From assembly GCA_028023455.1 (NCBI GenBank), contig JAQFVV010006270.1, positions 3,932,834-3,996,833 of the forward strand: a stretch of 64,000 bases of DNA. The letters are read 5' to 3'. The position numbers and the translations under genes were made by a program. The DNA is from Epiperipatus broadwayi (taxonomy: Eukaryota; Onychophora; Udeonychophora; Euonychophora; Peripatidae). The notes under the pieces are model-generated. The model saw nothing but the letters and a program-made list of their open reading frames with translations. It searched no databases and was not told the origin of the DNA. Positions 49,070 to 60,730 of the stretch are shown here, one piece after another (positions within the stretch are counted from its first letter, which is position 1; each line of letters begins with the position of its first letter).

Positions 49070-50105
49070 AAATATTCATCATCATCCTCATTTTCAGTCA
49101 TTACCAATTCAGTGCAGGATGAAGGTCTTACAAAGTTAAATCTAGTTTCTATGAACTCTAGTCTTTCTTATTCACATCATTCCAGCACACATCCTTATTT
49201 TATCTATCTATTTCACATATAGTGTCTTTCTAGATCTTTTACAATCTCTTGGAATCCAGTTTAAAATTTCAACTGTCCATTTCCCAGATACACTTTAGTC
49301 TCTTAATATTTTCAATGATGACAGGAACATCTATTTGTTTTCTCATCCATGTATTTCATTTTCGATCCCTTCTTGTTACTCCTAACATATATTTTTCCAT
49401 ACTTTGTTGAGAGGTTTGTAGTCTCTGTACTGCTCTTTTTTTTAAGTGTCCAAGCCATATGTAACAACTGGTAGAATATATTTATTAAATATCTTCCTTT
49501 TCAGCACATAGGCATACTTTCTTTTAATATTAAGTTACTTCTGCCTAGAGCACTCCAAGAGTGAGTTTCATCTGTTATGCCTCCATGTGTATTACTAATC
49601 TGACCAAGATATTTTTACTTGTTAACTTCTAATTCATCATTATCAATTTTATTTTCTTCTTTTGAAAAAACCCAATGAACATTACTTTAGTCTTTTTAGC
49701 ATTAATATTTAGTCCTACTTTCTTACTTTCATCTGATAACTCTTGTTTCATTTCCTGAAGCTCTGAAGCACTACTTGCAAAAGCAACCACAAATGACATA
49801 AGTAATCTCCATATAGTTTTACTTCCTTAGCTTTTAATTTTAAACTAATACTTTCTATAACTGCTGTAATAAATTTGAGATAAAGAATCACCCTGTCATA
49901 AATTATTCTCAATGTTAATCTTCTTAGTATCACTCTTCACGATATGATAATATTCTTGGTCTATATATTTATGACTCAATGCTTTAACCACTGACAAAAT
50001 GCTTATAGAATTAAATGCCTTTTCATAATCTACAAATCCAAAGTGTAATGGTAACTCATATTTATTGGTTCTATCTATAACTTCTCAATAAATACTTTTA
50101 TGATA
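49070..50105 (-). mobile_element. RTE-like LINE, RT end to 3' tail
   Basis: Minus-strand fragments in order: LKAKEVKLYGDYLCHL, then VVAFASSASELQEMKQEL and KKVGLNINAKKTKVM, then KYLGQISNTHGGITDETH and MDEKTNR. This is the standard run after the F-A-D-D box in RTE-type LINEs, but the box itself is damaged (HLW in place of HLRFADD). The 3' end is a GATGATGATG tail, seen as CATCATCATCC at 49078. The 3' half is related to 23566-23840. Not functional. Confidence 0.78.
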
Positions 50106-50106
50106 C

Positions 50107-52440
50107 ACTGAACTATGGATCAGCAAACTGTCTTGTGAGCCACATGCAACTCTTTGATTACATACATGTGACTCTTTAGTAAAATTGAAAATGAAAATAA
50201 AACTTTCATTTATAAAAATTTTAAAGGATTTTATTCACATAATTTTTATTTCATTTGGTTTATAGGTCTCACAAAACTCCATGACTAACATGTGAGCACA
50301 TAGTGTCCTCTACAGGACAAGACATATGCAATGGTGAAATGTGGAAACGAAAAATCTACGTGAATCATGTGGATATAACATGTTAAATAAAACAAGTTTT
50401 TCAATATAACTACGAAGAAAAACCTAAGAAAAACAATAGATGAGCACCAGAGTCTTTCGTGTTTATCACGAACTCAGATGACCTTTCAACTTGTCTTATT
50501 TGCCAAGAAACACTACCATAAAACAAAAAGTCAATGATAGAACATGCACATTGCTAGAAAATATCTTGTCGGTGAAATAAGAAAAAGAACAGTTGAAGAA
50601 CTTCAGAAAAATGTTAAAAAGTCAAGTTCTGTATTTAATTATTGGAAACAGTCTGCCAATAATGTTAATAGCTTCATAGTGAGTTAGAAGATCACTGAAA
50701 GAGAAAAACCATTCACAGATGATGAATACATAAAATGTTTGGTTAATGCATCTGAAAAACTTTTCCGGAATTTCAAAATTAAAGTAGATTTTAAATAAAA
50801 GTTAAAACATGTCATTATCTGCCAAAACATTTATAGGTAGGACAGTTAAAATGGTCTCAAATGTGATCAACCAACAGGTTGAAGACATTAAATTAGTTTC
50901 AGTTTTATCATTTGCAAATGAGTCTTGTGACATCAACAACACAATCCAGGTTTCTTTTTTTATGCAGTATATATCTGAGGATCTGATAAAACTGGAATTA
51001 TTGCCACTCAATGGCAAAATGCACGGAAAAGACATAGTAAGTACCATCTTTGAATGCATGGAAAAAAACCACGTCACTCAATAAATTTATGTCAATTACA
51101 ACTGATGATGCAAAAAGTGTGAGTGAAAAAGGGTTCTGTTCCAATTTTAAAAAGCAAAATTAATCATCAAATAATTACTTTCCACTGTATACTCCCCCAT
51201 GAAGCACTTTAGTCACAAACATTTCCAGAAGAAATTGGTAATTAAGATTATCAATTTTATTGCAGTAATGGGACTTAACCATCAGATCAGCAATTTAAAG
51301 AGTTGCTATGTGAAATGAAAAATAGTATTCAGATCTTCTTCAATATAAGAGAGTTTAATGGATTTCCAAAGGTAACATGTTAAAGTGTTTGCATCTTGCA
51401 TAAATGAAATCAAACTATTTCTCAACAATAAAGATATTCAATATTCAGAATTAACAGATCAGTGGTTGAAAAATTGTACTTTATAATGGATGTTACATCA
51501 CAATTGAATCAGCTATATTAATGATAGAATAAGTTATTTTGTTTGAAAAGACATTGACTTTTTTAGCTGAAGATTTAGAGGGGAATTTTATTTCACTTCC
51601 TAAATTTGTCTCAATATCATCAAGAAAACAATGCCCCCATTAACAAAGATTATTTCAAGATAACAATTTTAAACATGAGAGAATTTTCTCTTCAAAAGTT
51701 TCAGGAATTCAGAAATAATAAAGAAATTCTTATCTTTTATTACAAATTCTCTTAATGCCAGTATGAAAGAATTAAAATTTTCACCATTTGATATAGACAT
51801 GGTTACTTTTAAAATACAATTGCTGGACTTGACAAGCAAAGACTTGTGGGACTCCAAATTGGTATTGAAATAGAAAAAAATGGAAATAGAAAAATGTCTG
51901 ATTTCACAGAATCAGCAGACTGCTATAAAAGACTTACAGAAGAGAGACTCAATAATTTTCAATACTTGGAATAGTCTTCAAAAAAACACAACTGACATTT
52001 CAGTTTGGAGTTATCAGGCAATTGAAAAGAAAGACCAACAATGGCTGATGCATGTTGCCGACGAGCAACCATCCATGTTTGTATAGTATAGTCATAAGAT
52101 AATAAAGGCTGCAACTACAAGAATGTGTGGAATGAACATTTAAGAATTTGGCTTCAAAGAGGAATCAAAGGATCTTCTTTCAGTTAACAGCAAACTTCTT
52201 TTTGCAGCCAATAAATATTATTATACATTTAACTACAAAATTGTCACATAGATTGTTCATATTATTATTTTAATATAAGAGTTTACTCATGTATTGGTTA
52301 TTATGTTGGGTTTATCACTTAGAATGTCAGTAGTTTACTCATGTATTATTATGTTAGGTTTATTGCTTAGAATGTCAGTAGTGGCTGACGGCTCTGTAGT
52401 GGCTCAATGGCTCTGCCATATGTGAAAAAAGTTAAGTATA
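50107..52440 (+). mobile_element. hAT-family DNA transposon, decayed
   Basis: The left end carries GATCAGCAAACTGTCTTGTG and AGCCACATGCAACTCTTTG, and the right end ATGGCTCTGCCATATGTG-AAAAAAG, together resembling the imperfect TIRs of hAT elements with a GGCTCT/AGAGCC theme. The interior gives a 91-codon frame (50809-51084) with ANESCDINNTIQVSFF. It aligns with the catalytic L-D-E-S-T-D region of hAT transposases but has Asn at the first Asp. After a stop comes MSITTDDAKSV, the second catalytic segment. Further fragments reach about 52100. Exact ends and the 8-bp target duplication were not found. Confidence 0.72.
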
Positions 52441-52640
52441 TATACTAAAATGATACTGAGATGTATGTACTCGTCCTGGGTGTATGATTATTGCTTAATT
52501 CAATAAAGATATCTGTAGTTAACTCTCCCTATAAAATATATACATCAGTATAATTCAATATTTCACTATAATAATAAACAATCAGATTGTAAATTTTTAT
52601 TGATCAATTTATTGCTTGCCCAACCCACAACAGCAACAGA
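52440..52640 (+). repeat. Solo or displaced LTR fragment
   Basis: It parallels 42880-43075: GTACTCGTCC, then AAAATATATACATCAG, then TTATTGATCAATTTATTGCT and TGCCCAACC. It sits directly downstream of the hAT element, as expected if that element had inserted into the LTR that starts at 45628. Confidence 0.55.
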
Positions 52641-52872
52641 ATTTATCTATTTCCAGCTATAAACAGAACAATTTCTACTATCTTTTTTTTAAAAAGTCTA
52701 AAAATATTTTAGCTCTACTTGCAATCATTCTCTTACAAATGATTTTTAAAAATTTAGAAGTACAATAAGAAAAAAGATTGGAATTTTCCAAGCACAATAA
52801 AAAAGGAGATTTTTTGAAAATTTTTTATTTATTGTATTTTATCATTATTTTAGTTTAAATTTAAACATTTTA

Positions 52873-52983
52873 GTCTTGCATTGGTGGTCGAGAGGTCAGC
52901 GCGACTGCCTTGCACTTGCAGGCAGTTGCCCGGGTTGCGGGTTCGCGTGCCGGCCGATGCTATGACACTTAAAAAAAAACTTA
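52873..52983 (+). mobile_element. tRNA-derived SINE, copy 4
   Basis: It starts after GTCTT with GCATTGGTGGTCGAGAGGTC (A box), then CTGCC-GGCAG arm, CGGGTTCGCGTGCCGG (B box) and the acceptor strand CCGATGC, which pairs over seven positions with the 5' GCATTGG. The tail is TATGACACTT plus A's. Flanked by AAACATTTTA at 52863-52872 and 52984-52993. Confidence 0.9.
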
Positions 52984-52999
52984 AAACATTTTATAGGTG

Positions 53000-55160
53000 T
53001 ATGTCCAAGCAATACTCTTTATATATGTATGTCTGCTCAAACATTTTAACTACATATATATAACTTGAATTTTTTTTTTTTTACTATATATCTTATTCAT
53101 TCAATAAATAGCATTCACTATTGTCCATGAAATCATAGTAATCCATGACAAACCTTGGATTCAATTATCATGAACAAAGCTACCCCATTGTATATATTTA
53201 TAGTTGACATTTGTTCAAAGAATGTAAAGCACTTAGACAAATAAGAACAAAAGTATTTCACATCTCACTTGTAAACTTAAAATGAGACAAGAATACATTA
53301 AAGATTTTCACTTTGATAATACAATGGTTTTAGTGCATGTGAATATATGTTTTAAAAAATATATAGTCAATAAGATATGATATGCTATTTGATAATAATG
53401 AGTACAACCAACTAAGAAAATAGACATTAAATTGAATAAATACTTTAAGGTATATGACTAAAATACATCCCTACCCCCAAAAAAGTTTAGGAAGCAATTT
53501 GAACAAAGTATTCTCCCATCAGTATATGAGATAGTGAATTAAATAAATTCTCTTAAATTAAAAACTAAGCAGAATCAAAATTAAAATCTTATAAGGCTTT
53601 GAACGACAAAAGATAAAGGAAGATTAAAAATGAAATAATATGCTATTTTATCTATGTATATGTAATTGTAAAAAAAAAAAGTATTCCTTTTTAACAAAGG
53701 TACTTTTTATAAAGGGAATTAAATATAATCCATTGGGTTTTTTTTTACATATAAGTAAATGAATAACACCAAAGATGATATAATAACAAATATAATAATA
53801 TAAAACAAAAACTTCTTTTGACAATGTTTCACTGCCCTCCTCAGTCCACACTAATATATATGTGAAACTGATGAGAGTCATAAAACTTTGCTAACATTAG
53901 CTTTTTTTGTGTTCAATATAATTTTTGTTCACAAATACTACAAATGCATCAGTTCCTTTATTTTGCTGTAATATCTTGTATAAAATTGAATTTACAATAT
54001 TTATTATTAATCTTTTTTGATGTTATTTACTTACAAATACTATGGAAACACTAAATATGAACTTCAAATATATAATTTCTGTTCTCTTACAAACGCAGGA
54101 CATTTATCAAGAATACAGAATAGTAAATTGACCAAAAAAATTAGCCAAATGGGCACACAAACTGGAAGTGCGCACAAAAAAAGTCTATTAGGTCATTATT
54201 GGTATGGAAAGCAATTCACTTTAATCAATAGGTTTTCAAAATATTTTTTTATTTTGAGTGTGTGTACTGGTCAATCTGTCATTTTTTGTTTTTGGTCTGC
54301 ATTTTGTTTTAAATATGAAGCATAATATACAATAAGCAAAATATTCTTTTTTTTTTCTTCCTCCAAACGAATGTTTCATATATTGTGTTGAGCTTATATC
54401 TATTCATTGCTTAGTTTAGTCATTTTCCTTTGTGAAATTAATAATTAATTATGTATATAATGATTATATTAATTAATATGCAATATTTAATTAACTTCAA
54501 AAAAAAAATAGAATAATTTTTTTAAAACAGGTTTAAATATAGTATTCTAATAACTATTTCAGTTTTTTGTATATAGAAAAAAAAATTATGTTAAAAAAAA
54601 AGGGCACAAATTTCAAAATATAATTAAAAAAATCCTTCTCCCTCCAATTTTTTTAAATATAATTGAATACATAAACAAATTCTTTTCAAAATGTTTTAAT
54701 AAAAAATTAAATACAATTTTAATCCTTTATGCAATTGTTTTTAGAATATTACTTTACACAAAAATTCACTTTATGTATCATAATATTACCAAAAAATATA
54801 ATCCAATGAAACCTCCTGTCTCTTCAATCAACGTCAATTCCATCATTATCAAAACATTAATGTAACAACTAATCTAAATACTTATAAAATGGGAAATAAA
54901 TAACACTTCTAATGACATCTTTTTCTACATCCAATTCTGCCGTAAAAACACATTTAATCTTATTGATATACCTTCAGATCTTCAGCATTGGCAGATACTC
55001 ACAAATGAATATGGACATTCTAATTCCAAAAGAAAAAAAAGTTATAAGACAAAAAATAATAATACTCACTAGAAATGAGTTTTGTGATAACTATATAAAC
55101 CAATCTCTAAATCACAAATATATCCACATATAGAACATGCTGGTCCATTATATGTTTATC
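53000..55160. other. A+T-rich DNA, possible PLE end near 53830
   Basis: No gene is supported. The minus strand at 53815-53870 has CTGAGGAGGGCAGTGAAACA, whose CTGANGA and GAAAC boxes are spaced as in a shrunken hammerhead, but no stem II is possible. The 102-codon frame at 54017-54325 shows no known motif. Confidence 0.35.
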
Positions 55161-55169
55161 AACATTTTG

Positions 55170-56659
55170 TGATGTCTTTTAATTTCTTCTACAGCATGCT
55201 TACTGAAACATTACAAAACTGTACCTAATTTAGTTCTCCAATGTGTTCTTTATTCTATGCCACATCTTCTCAGTAAAAATAATCAGCATTGCACTTCTTT
55301 AAAATGTCTTCGAGATAATCTTTATAATTATAAATGTGGTATCTTTCCATGTAACCCATGATTACATTCACCAATATAACACCTTTTGAGGAAATATTGT
55401 ATTCTCCATTTATTTCACATGTCCAACCCATCAAAGGTGTAATTTTACAATAGTGGATTTTATAATATCACATCCAGTAATTTGAGGAACATAGTGATTT
55501 GATTGGTCTTACGATTTACTGTTGTATTTTTAGAATTTTATATAATAAATTGTATAAAATAACAGGTCTATATTCAGCTGAATTGACTGCAATAGTTATT
55601 TTACTATGATAAATAACCCTATCTTTTATTTTATTACAAACAATATCAGTTCACCGGAATCTATGTTGAATCCTCAACATTTAATTCATCCTTTCAACTT
55701 AAAAAAAACCTACTAAAACATTTAAATTGGGTTACATTTTCAAGCTGATAACTGACCAGATTAAAAAGTTTCTGAAGACTTTTCTTCCAACACTGGCTGA
55801 CAAAAAACTTGGGAGTTTTTTTTAACATTAACTACTAAACCAAAGTCTTTATATTTATACAAAACCACCGAGTATATTCTTCAATTAACAAGGGTAGCAT
55901 AATTACCATCAAGCTGTAAATCCTAAAGTCCAATAAGATGAAGTTCTTGTTTTTGTTTTTAATCAATTCAAATTAAAAATCTGCCTATAAATAGTTCCAA
56001 AGGTCATAATCATAAAAATGGAATACAATGCTGTGTTTCATCGCCTGATTTCATTTCAAATGCCTCAGATGTGTACATATTTCTGAGTAAATATCTTTAC
56101 TTGCAATCTATAAATTCTAGTTCAGTATAAAGAACCACCCAATTTGCTATTAAATTCTTTTTTAAAATCATTAAAACAAACAATTTCTTTATCTCTATAT
56201 ATATTTCACCAAATGTTCTCGCAATCCCAAATGCAACTCTTATCCTTTACCATTTCTATATCTAAAGTATTGTACTGATAGGAATATGTCTATATGAAAA
56301 TCAACTACTGAAAACACTCAACAATATTTTAATTGCATAAGAGATTAAACTAATTGAATGACGTTTTTTTTTTATTTATTAGAATATTGATAATAATGAA
56401 TCTACTGAGCACCCTTTTGGCCCATAGGTTAATTACAAATATCGATAAATTCTCTCAAACCTTTCCCCTCACAGCTTTCAATAATACAACTGGAATTACA
56501 TCAGCTCCCAATGCCTTGCCAGTTTTCAACTCAGTTAATAATTTTATAAATCCACCCTTTATTATTAGACACAACTTATTACATTTTCATCTATATCTTT
56601 TTTTGCCCCCAATTAATATAGATGCAAACTTGTTATTTCTATCATATATATCAGATTTT
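55170..56659 (-). mobile_element. LINE, RT to C-terminal end, interrupted by a SINE
   Basis: Minus strand in order: INELKTGKALGADVIPVVLL (56590-56460), the N-K-A-P-G-x-D-x-I-P motif at the start of LINE RT; then FGIARTFGEIY and LNDFKKEFNS near 56130-56210. Farther on come LQLRWVGHVK-MENTIFPQ near 55400-55450 and RRCGIE. Many stops. The element continues upstream beyond the SINE at 56660-56767. Confidence 0.75.
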
Positions 56660-56767
56660 AATAAGCATTGGTGGTCGAGAGGTCAGTGACGGCTGCTTTA
56701 CAAGCGGTTGTTTTGGGTTAGGGGGTTCGCTTCCCGGCTGATGCTATGACACATGAGAAAAAAAAAA
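56660..56767 (+). mobile_element. tRNA-derived SINE, copy 5, inside a LINE
   Basis: TAAGCATTGGTGGTCGAGAG, then GGGGGTTCGCTTCCCGG (B box) and GATGCTATGACACATGAG plus an A run. Flanked by the perfect 10-bp duplication ATCAGATTTT (56650-56659 and 56768-56777). The LINE sequence on both sides joins across the insertion. The anticodon-arm-like hairpin has loop TTTACAA. Confidence 0.92.
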
Positions 56768-56777
56768 ATCAGATTTT

Positions 56778-57560
56778 GTTTGCCTAAAAACTACAACAAA
56801 AATTATTTTTTTATAACTTCATACCAACATTTCCTTTCTTTACCTAGAATTGTTTGTGCAAATGATCAATACAAATTTGAATTTTTAAAAATGTAATTAA
56901 ATCTCTCCATTTTTTGTAACTGTTCAAATGATTTAAATTTTTCTCATGACAATTCAGGTACATTTCAAGATGTCGCCAGTCATTAAGATCTTGAATAAAT
57001 TTATTAGGTTCAGAATTGTTCAAAAAGTTTCCAGCAAATGCAATAAGCAATGTTTTTTAAAACTGAATAAATTAACCAATTATTTCTAGCATATCGTTTT
57101 TACTTTTTCAATGCATCTATGTCTTCCCTAATAATTTACCATTTTTATCTGCAATCATTATTTCATATTTGTGACTCTTCCTATCCCATTTAAACTTTAT
57201 TCTTCATAAATTAAATCAAATTATTTTTAATTTGTTTTCCTCTATTTCACTATATTCTTTCTAGACACTCTTCTAGCTTTAACTATTTCACATTTTGATA
57301 AGTCTGTTATATATATTCATACCTTCTACAAAATTCTTTTTTTTTTCATCTATCCACTTTATTCAACATCTTATTTTTTTATATAATCCACAACTGCATT
57401 AGCAATTTTTACGCTTTTCTTAAGTTCTCATTTTTTATTTAAATTTACTTTAATAAGTCTATTACTATTCATGCTTATTTCTTATTCAACAAATCTATAT
57501 ATTTCTTTTTTCAAATATCCCCTTTTAATTTATCTATTGCCAATTTACTTCTTATCTCTC
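56778..57560 (-). mobile_element. Upstream continuation of the interrupted LINE
   Basis: Minus-strand sequence gives GKERKCWYEVIKK just upstream of the SINE, and a 68-codon frame at 56844-57050 (MLIAFAGNFLNNSEPNKFIQ at its start). This is where the linker between endonuclease and RT lies in LINEs. Beyond 57060 only weak coding signal remains; the 5' limit is uncertain. Confidence 0.5.
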
Positions 57561-57779
57561 TAGTAAATTATAATATACATCTATATCAGTTCCAAGATGA
57601 TCACACGAACTCTTAAAATCAAAATATAATTTAATTGAATGCAGATTTATTTATAAAATTAAAAATAATAGAATTAGGAAAGCTAAACGATTATGCTAAT
57701 TTTTCTAATTTCATATAAATAATATTTGAAATATTTGAATATAAGTATAATTTATATACTTGGAATTTAGACATAATTA

Positions 57780-58450
57780 TAGGGAATTTGAATACAGACT
57801 TTCAAGTTCCCTTCAGTGATCCCCTCTATCTTATACAACAGATATACATGATCACATATACGTGAAAAAGATAAATGATCTCAAATATACATATTTCATT
57901 CTGAACCAACAGGTCTAGATCAACATCTCCCACATATATATAATCAATGCTCAGTTAATATTAAGATAGTAAGTCTTCAAATTTTAATGGGCAGTCTTCA
58001 ATCTGCTCCACATTCCAACACTTTAGTCATCCATACCAATGAAATGATGGAACGCCCAAATTTCTGTTTCCCTTCCATCCTCTTCTATGTATTTAAATAT
58101 GAGGGATCAGAGTGACTTAAACTCAACATGGACATGACAATAATATTGCCATCAACAAGGGCTTTGGATATTCCATTATCAGATTTTCAATAGTATGGTT
58201 GGCTAAAGAGTTGGAGTAGATTGAAGCCTGTCCATTAAAGTTTGAAGATTTGCTATATAATATAAAGTGACCACTGATTATATATGTGTGTGTGTGGGGG
58301 GGGATAATGATCAGGACCAACTGACGAGTGCTGGTTCAGCACGAAACACGTATATTGGAGGTCATTTGTGTTTTTCACGTGTGATGAGATGATCTTGTAT
58401 AAGATAAGAGTGAATCACTGAAGAGAGCTTGAAAGTCTGTGTTCAAATCC
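57780..58450. repeat. tRNA-like foldback element, large copy
   Basis: GAATTTGAATACAGACTTTC at the left is mirrored by GAAAGTCTGTGTTCAAATCC at the right. Inside, ATCACATATACGTGAAAAAG-ATAAATGATCTCAAATATAC pairs with TATTGGAGGTCATTTGTGTT-TTTCACGTGTGATGAGATGA. The loop side has a (GT)n-G8 tract at about 58280-58302. It has the same plan as 4064-5473, with the tRNA-like core facing in both directions. Confidence 0.8.
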
Positions 58451-58459
58451 ACTTTAATT

Positions 58460-59930
58460 CCATGTAAATAATTAATTGCTCAGAACAATATTAAATTGCC
58501 AATAACATAGAAAATTAATTTTTTTTAAAAATTTAATAGAAAAAAAAAATTGATTAATTCATAATAAGTTTGAAAATATTACTGCTCTCTACTTGATTTT
58601 AATAAGGATGCTTTTGAAATGACATTACTTTAACAATAGAATCTATCATTATTTAGATGATTATGAATTTTAAAAAAAACTTCTTTAGTTTGTGGTTTAA
58701 TGCATTAAAAAAATCTCAATACATATATACAGAGCCATAAGTTTTTGGCGTCATAAGCAAATAAAAATTTGGTATTTCTCTCTCCACCACTAAACAGGCA
58801 ATAATAATTGTTTCATTCCCAAATACAATGTCAATGAAGAAATAAATCTTGTATGCTTAGTGATAAATATAAAATAAATTCAAATTCACTGAAATAAATT
58901 CATATCTATACAATATGGTAATAATGCACTCTTCCCCTATCAATCGATGGTCTATCTATTCCTTCATTATAGCTCTTAATATATGTATATTCCCATTTGC
59001 AATAAATTTTTCCAAAAAAATCTTCAGTCAAATTTCAGTAAACATTCTTTTTGCTACATAATGTTAAAATTTTCTATTATCTTTATAAAAACAGAAATCT
59101 TAATTTTTATGTTTTATTATCACTCAGCAATTTCAAGTTTAACAATTTTTCACTAACTCTTTGTAAATAAATAAGCTATTAATTACGCCTGTTTAAAAAA
59201 AATTATTTTTTCAATTTTGTTTTAAACAATTCCATTCTTTCTGGATATAATTCTCTCAGTGTGTGTGTGTTGGACAGTATTTCATTTAATGATATCATAT
59301 TATTAAATATAACAAGCATCACGATAAAATAAATGGATTAATTCAAACTCAGCCTTCTTAATTAATAACAAAATAAATAGAGCATGAAATTTGTTTTCCC
59401 AAACTAAAACATCCACTTTTCTTATAATCAACTAACACTTATTTTTAAAGCTTGCGTTTCTATTTTTATAAGATAATTTGTACTTCTAATAAAAATAATA
59501 TAGCCTGAAAGTTAGGAGGGGATGGGGTGGAGTAAAAGTTCTAAAAACAATGTATACTGATAATTTTTATATAAAAGAAGTATATAGTACGGTATTTACA
59601 AAACAAACTTGTAAAAAAAAAATCATTTAAATTGATAGAATGATACTAGAGGGCCCCAAGTTACAATATCTAGTAAGTTGATTTACGGTAACGAAAGATA
59701 TAACCGTTTTAACGAATAAATAAGAATAATAAATTAGTGTATAAATATATTTATAAATACAGTTTTGTTTTTTTTTAAATATATATTTTTTTAAAAAAAA
59801 GCTTGAGAGATTTTGCGTCAAACGTTATTATAAGGAAAGTGTTTTTTAAAAAAACTAGAGGGGAGGAAGATTTTTTTTAATAAAAATGAAATTACTAAAT
59901 AAATATGAACAGTGTAAATTGTAACGCAGG
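58460..59930. other. A+T-rich upstream region of the teashirt-family gene
   Basis: No repeat or coding sequence recognised. Composition is as in the rest of the desert until about 59940, where CG dinucleotides start to appear. Confidence 0.4.
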
Positions 59931-59984
59931 TAATATAAATTCAAAAGTAGACTTTTAACTTACTCGAATTTTTTTTTTCTAACT

Positions 59985-60215
59985 GTAGTTATGCGGATCT
60001 TCTGACTTTATTGAGCGGAACTTTCTTTTGCGCTTGCGTCAGCTTTGAAGCAAAAACGCGCATGCTTTCAATTTTGTTACCTCACTTCCTATTTCTTCAA
60101 AATTGTGAATGAAAGGTCAGGAGCGTGTTGGGCTCTCGCTGATCCAGCTTTTAGCGCGCATTTCAGTCGATTTAAGCCTTGAATCTGGATAAAAAGTGTC
60201 AGAAAGGAACTAGAT
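59985..60215 (+). promoter_or_regulatory. Candidate promoter and 5' UTR of the teashirt-family gene
   Basis: This segment is markedly richer in CG than the preceding 50 kb. It holds CGCGCATGC (60057-60065, NRF1-like), CACTTCCT (60083-60090, ETS-like) and TCAGTC (60163-60168), which fits the arthropod initiator TCAKTY and would put the start about 50 bases before the ATG. An in-frame TGA at 60180-60182 shows that translation does not begin farther upstream. No TATA box is placed suitably. The start site is inferred only. Confidence 0.5.
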
Positions 60216-60255
60216 ATGCCAAGAAGAAAACAAGATCGACCGAAACGAATGAAAT
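60216..60255 (+). CDS. tsh: Teashirt/TSHZ zinc-finger protein, coding exon 1
   Basis: Thirteen codons read MPRRKQDRPKRMK, and the fourteenth codon is split by a phase-1 intron with donor T|GTAAGT. The MPRRKQ start and a very short basic first coding exon are hallmarks of the teashirt/TSHZ family, and the same start is known in the vertebrate TSHZ proteins. The ATG follows GAACTAGAT, and an in-frame stop lies 12 codons upstream, which fixes it as the most likely start. The MPRRKQ peptide resembles the N-terminal RRKQ-P peptide of SALL/FOG-type repressors that binds the RBBP4/NuRD complex; that role here is inferred. The exon sits at the end of the CG-rich promoter segment. Confidence 0.9.
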
Positions 60256-60686
60256 GTAAGTAGAAATTTTGTGTCTCACGCCCACTCTGTGCAGTGATAG
60301 AGTTTCAAAACAAAAGCATGAGTTTTTACGCTGAAATTTTCTTCATTTCTTATGTTTATGTTTGTTTTTGGAAGTTGACGTGTGTTTGTGGTTCCATTTC
60401 TTATTGATACATTATTTGAAGATCTTATTAGCTCCAGTGGGCAAGCTGCATTTTGCGTCTTTTTGCCAGCTACATTCTGGATTATTCGCCCCGCCAGACA
60501 CCATCTGCTGTTTATGCGTTTCTATCAATCAAGCTCCACTAGCTGGAGTGCCAATCACCCGTCAAGGCTCTTTTGTGCGGCTCGCGCAATCAATCTCTCG
60601 TGAACCATCAATCACTCGCCGCTATTATACAAATCACCCTGCATCGCCTGGCAGACGGACAAATAAGAGCGGTGTCTGCTGCTTTT

Positions 60687-60710
60687 AAAAATTCGCTTCG
60701 GCGAATTTTT
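60687..60710. other. Perfect 10-bp hairpin with TTCG loop
   Basis: AAAAATTCGC, loop TTCG, then GCGAATTTTT. In RNA this is a C(UUCG)G tetraloop, one of the most stable known, on a 10-bp stem. Followed by an A/T-rich stretch, it would pass as a bacterial rho-independent terminator, but it lies in a eukaryotic intron. Its role is unknown. Confidence 0.9.
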
Positions 60711-60730
60711 TATAATTACATTTCAGTTAT

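Noticed and set aside
50802-51077. 91-codon minus-strand frame
   Set aside because: Antisense of the hAT transposase fragment, which has the recognisable motifs.
53815-53870. Hammerhead ribozyme on the minus strand (CTGAGGA ... GAAAC)
   Set aside because: The boxes are too close for a stem II and the flanks do not pair into stem I. At best a decayed PLE end.
60362-60688. Two overlapping open frames (108 and 73 codons) in intron 1
   Set aside because: They arise from the CG-rich block having few stops. Neither has protein-like motifs, and the splice sites around them join MPRRKQ directly to the exon at 62164.
60687-60710. Bacterial contamination signalled by a terminator-like hairpin
   Set aside because: The hairpin lies inside an intron bounded by matching teashirt-family exons, and no bacterial gene is nearby.
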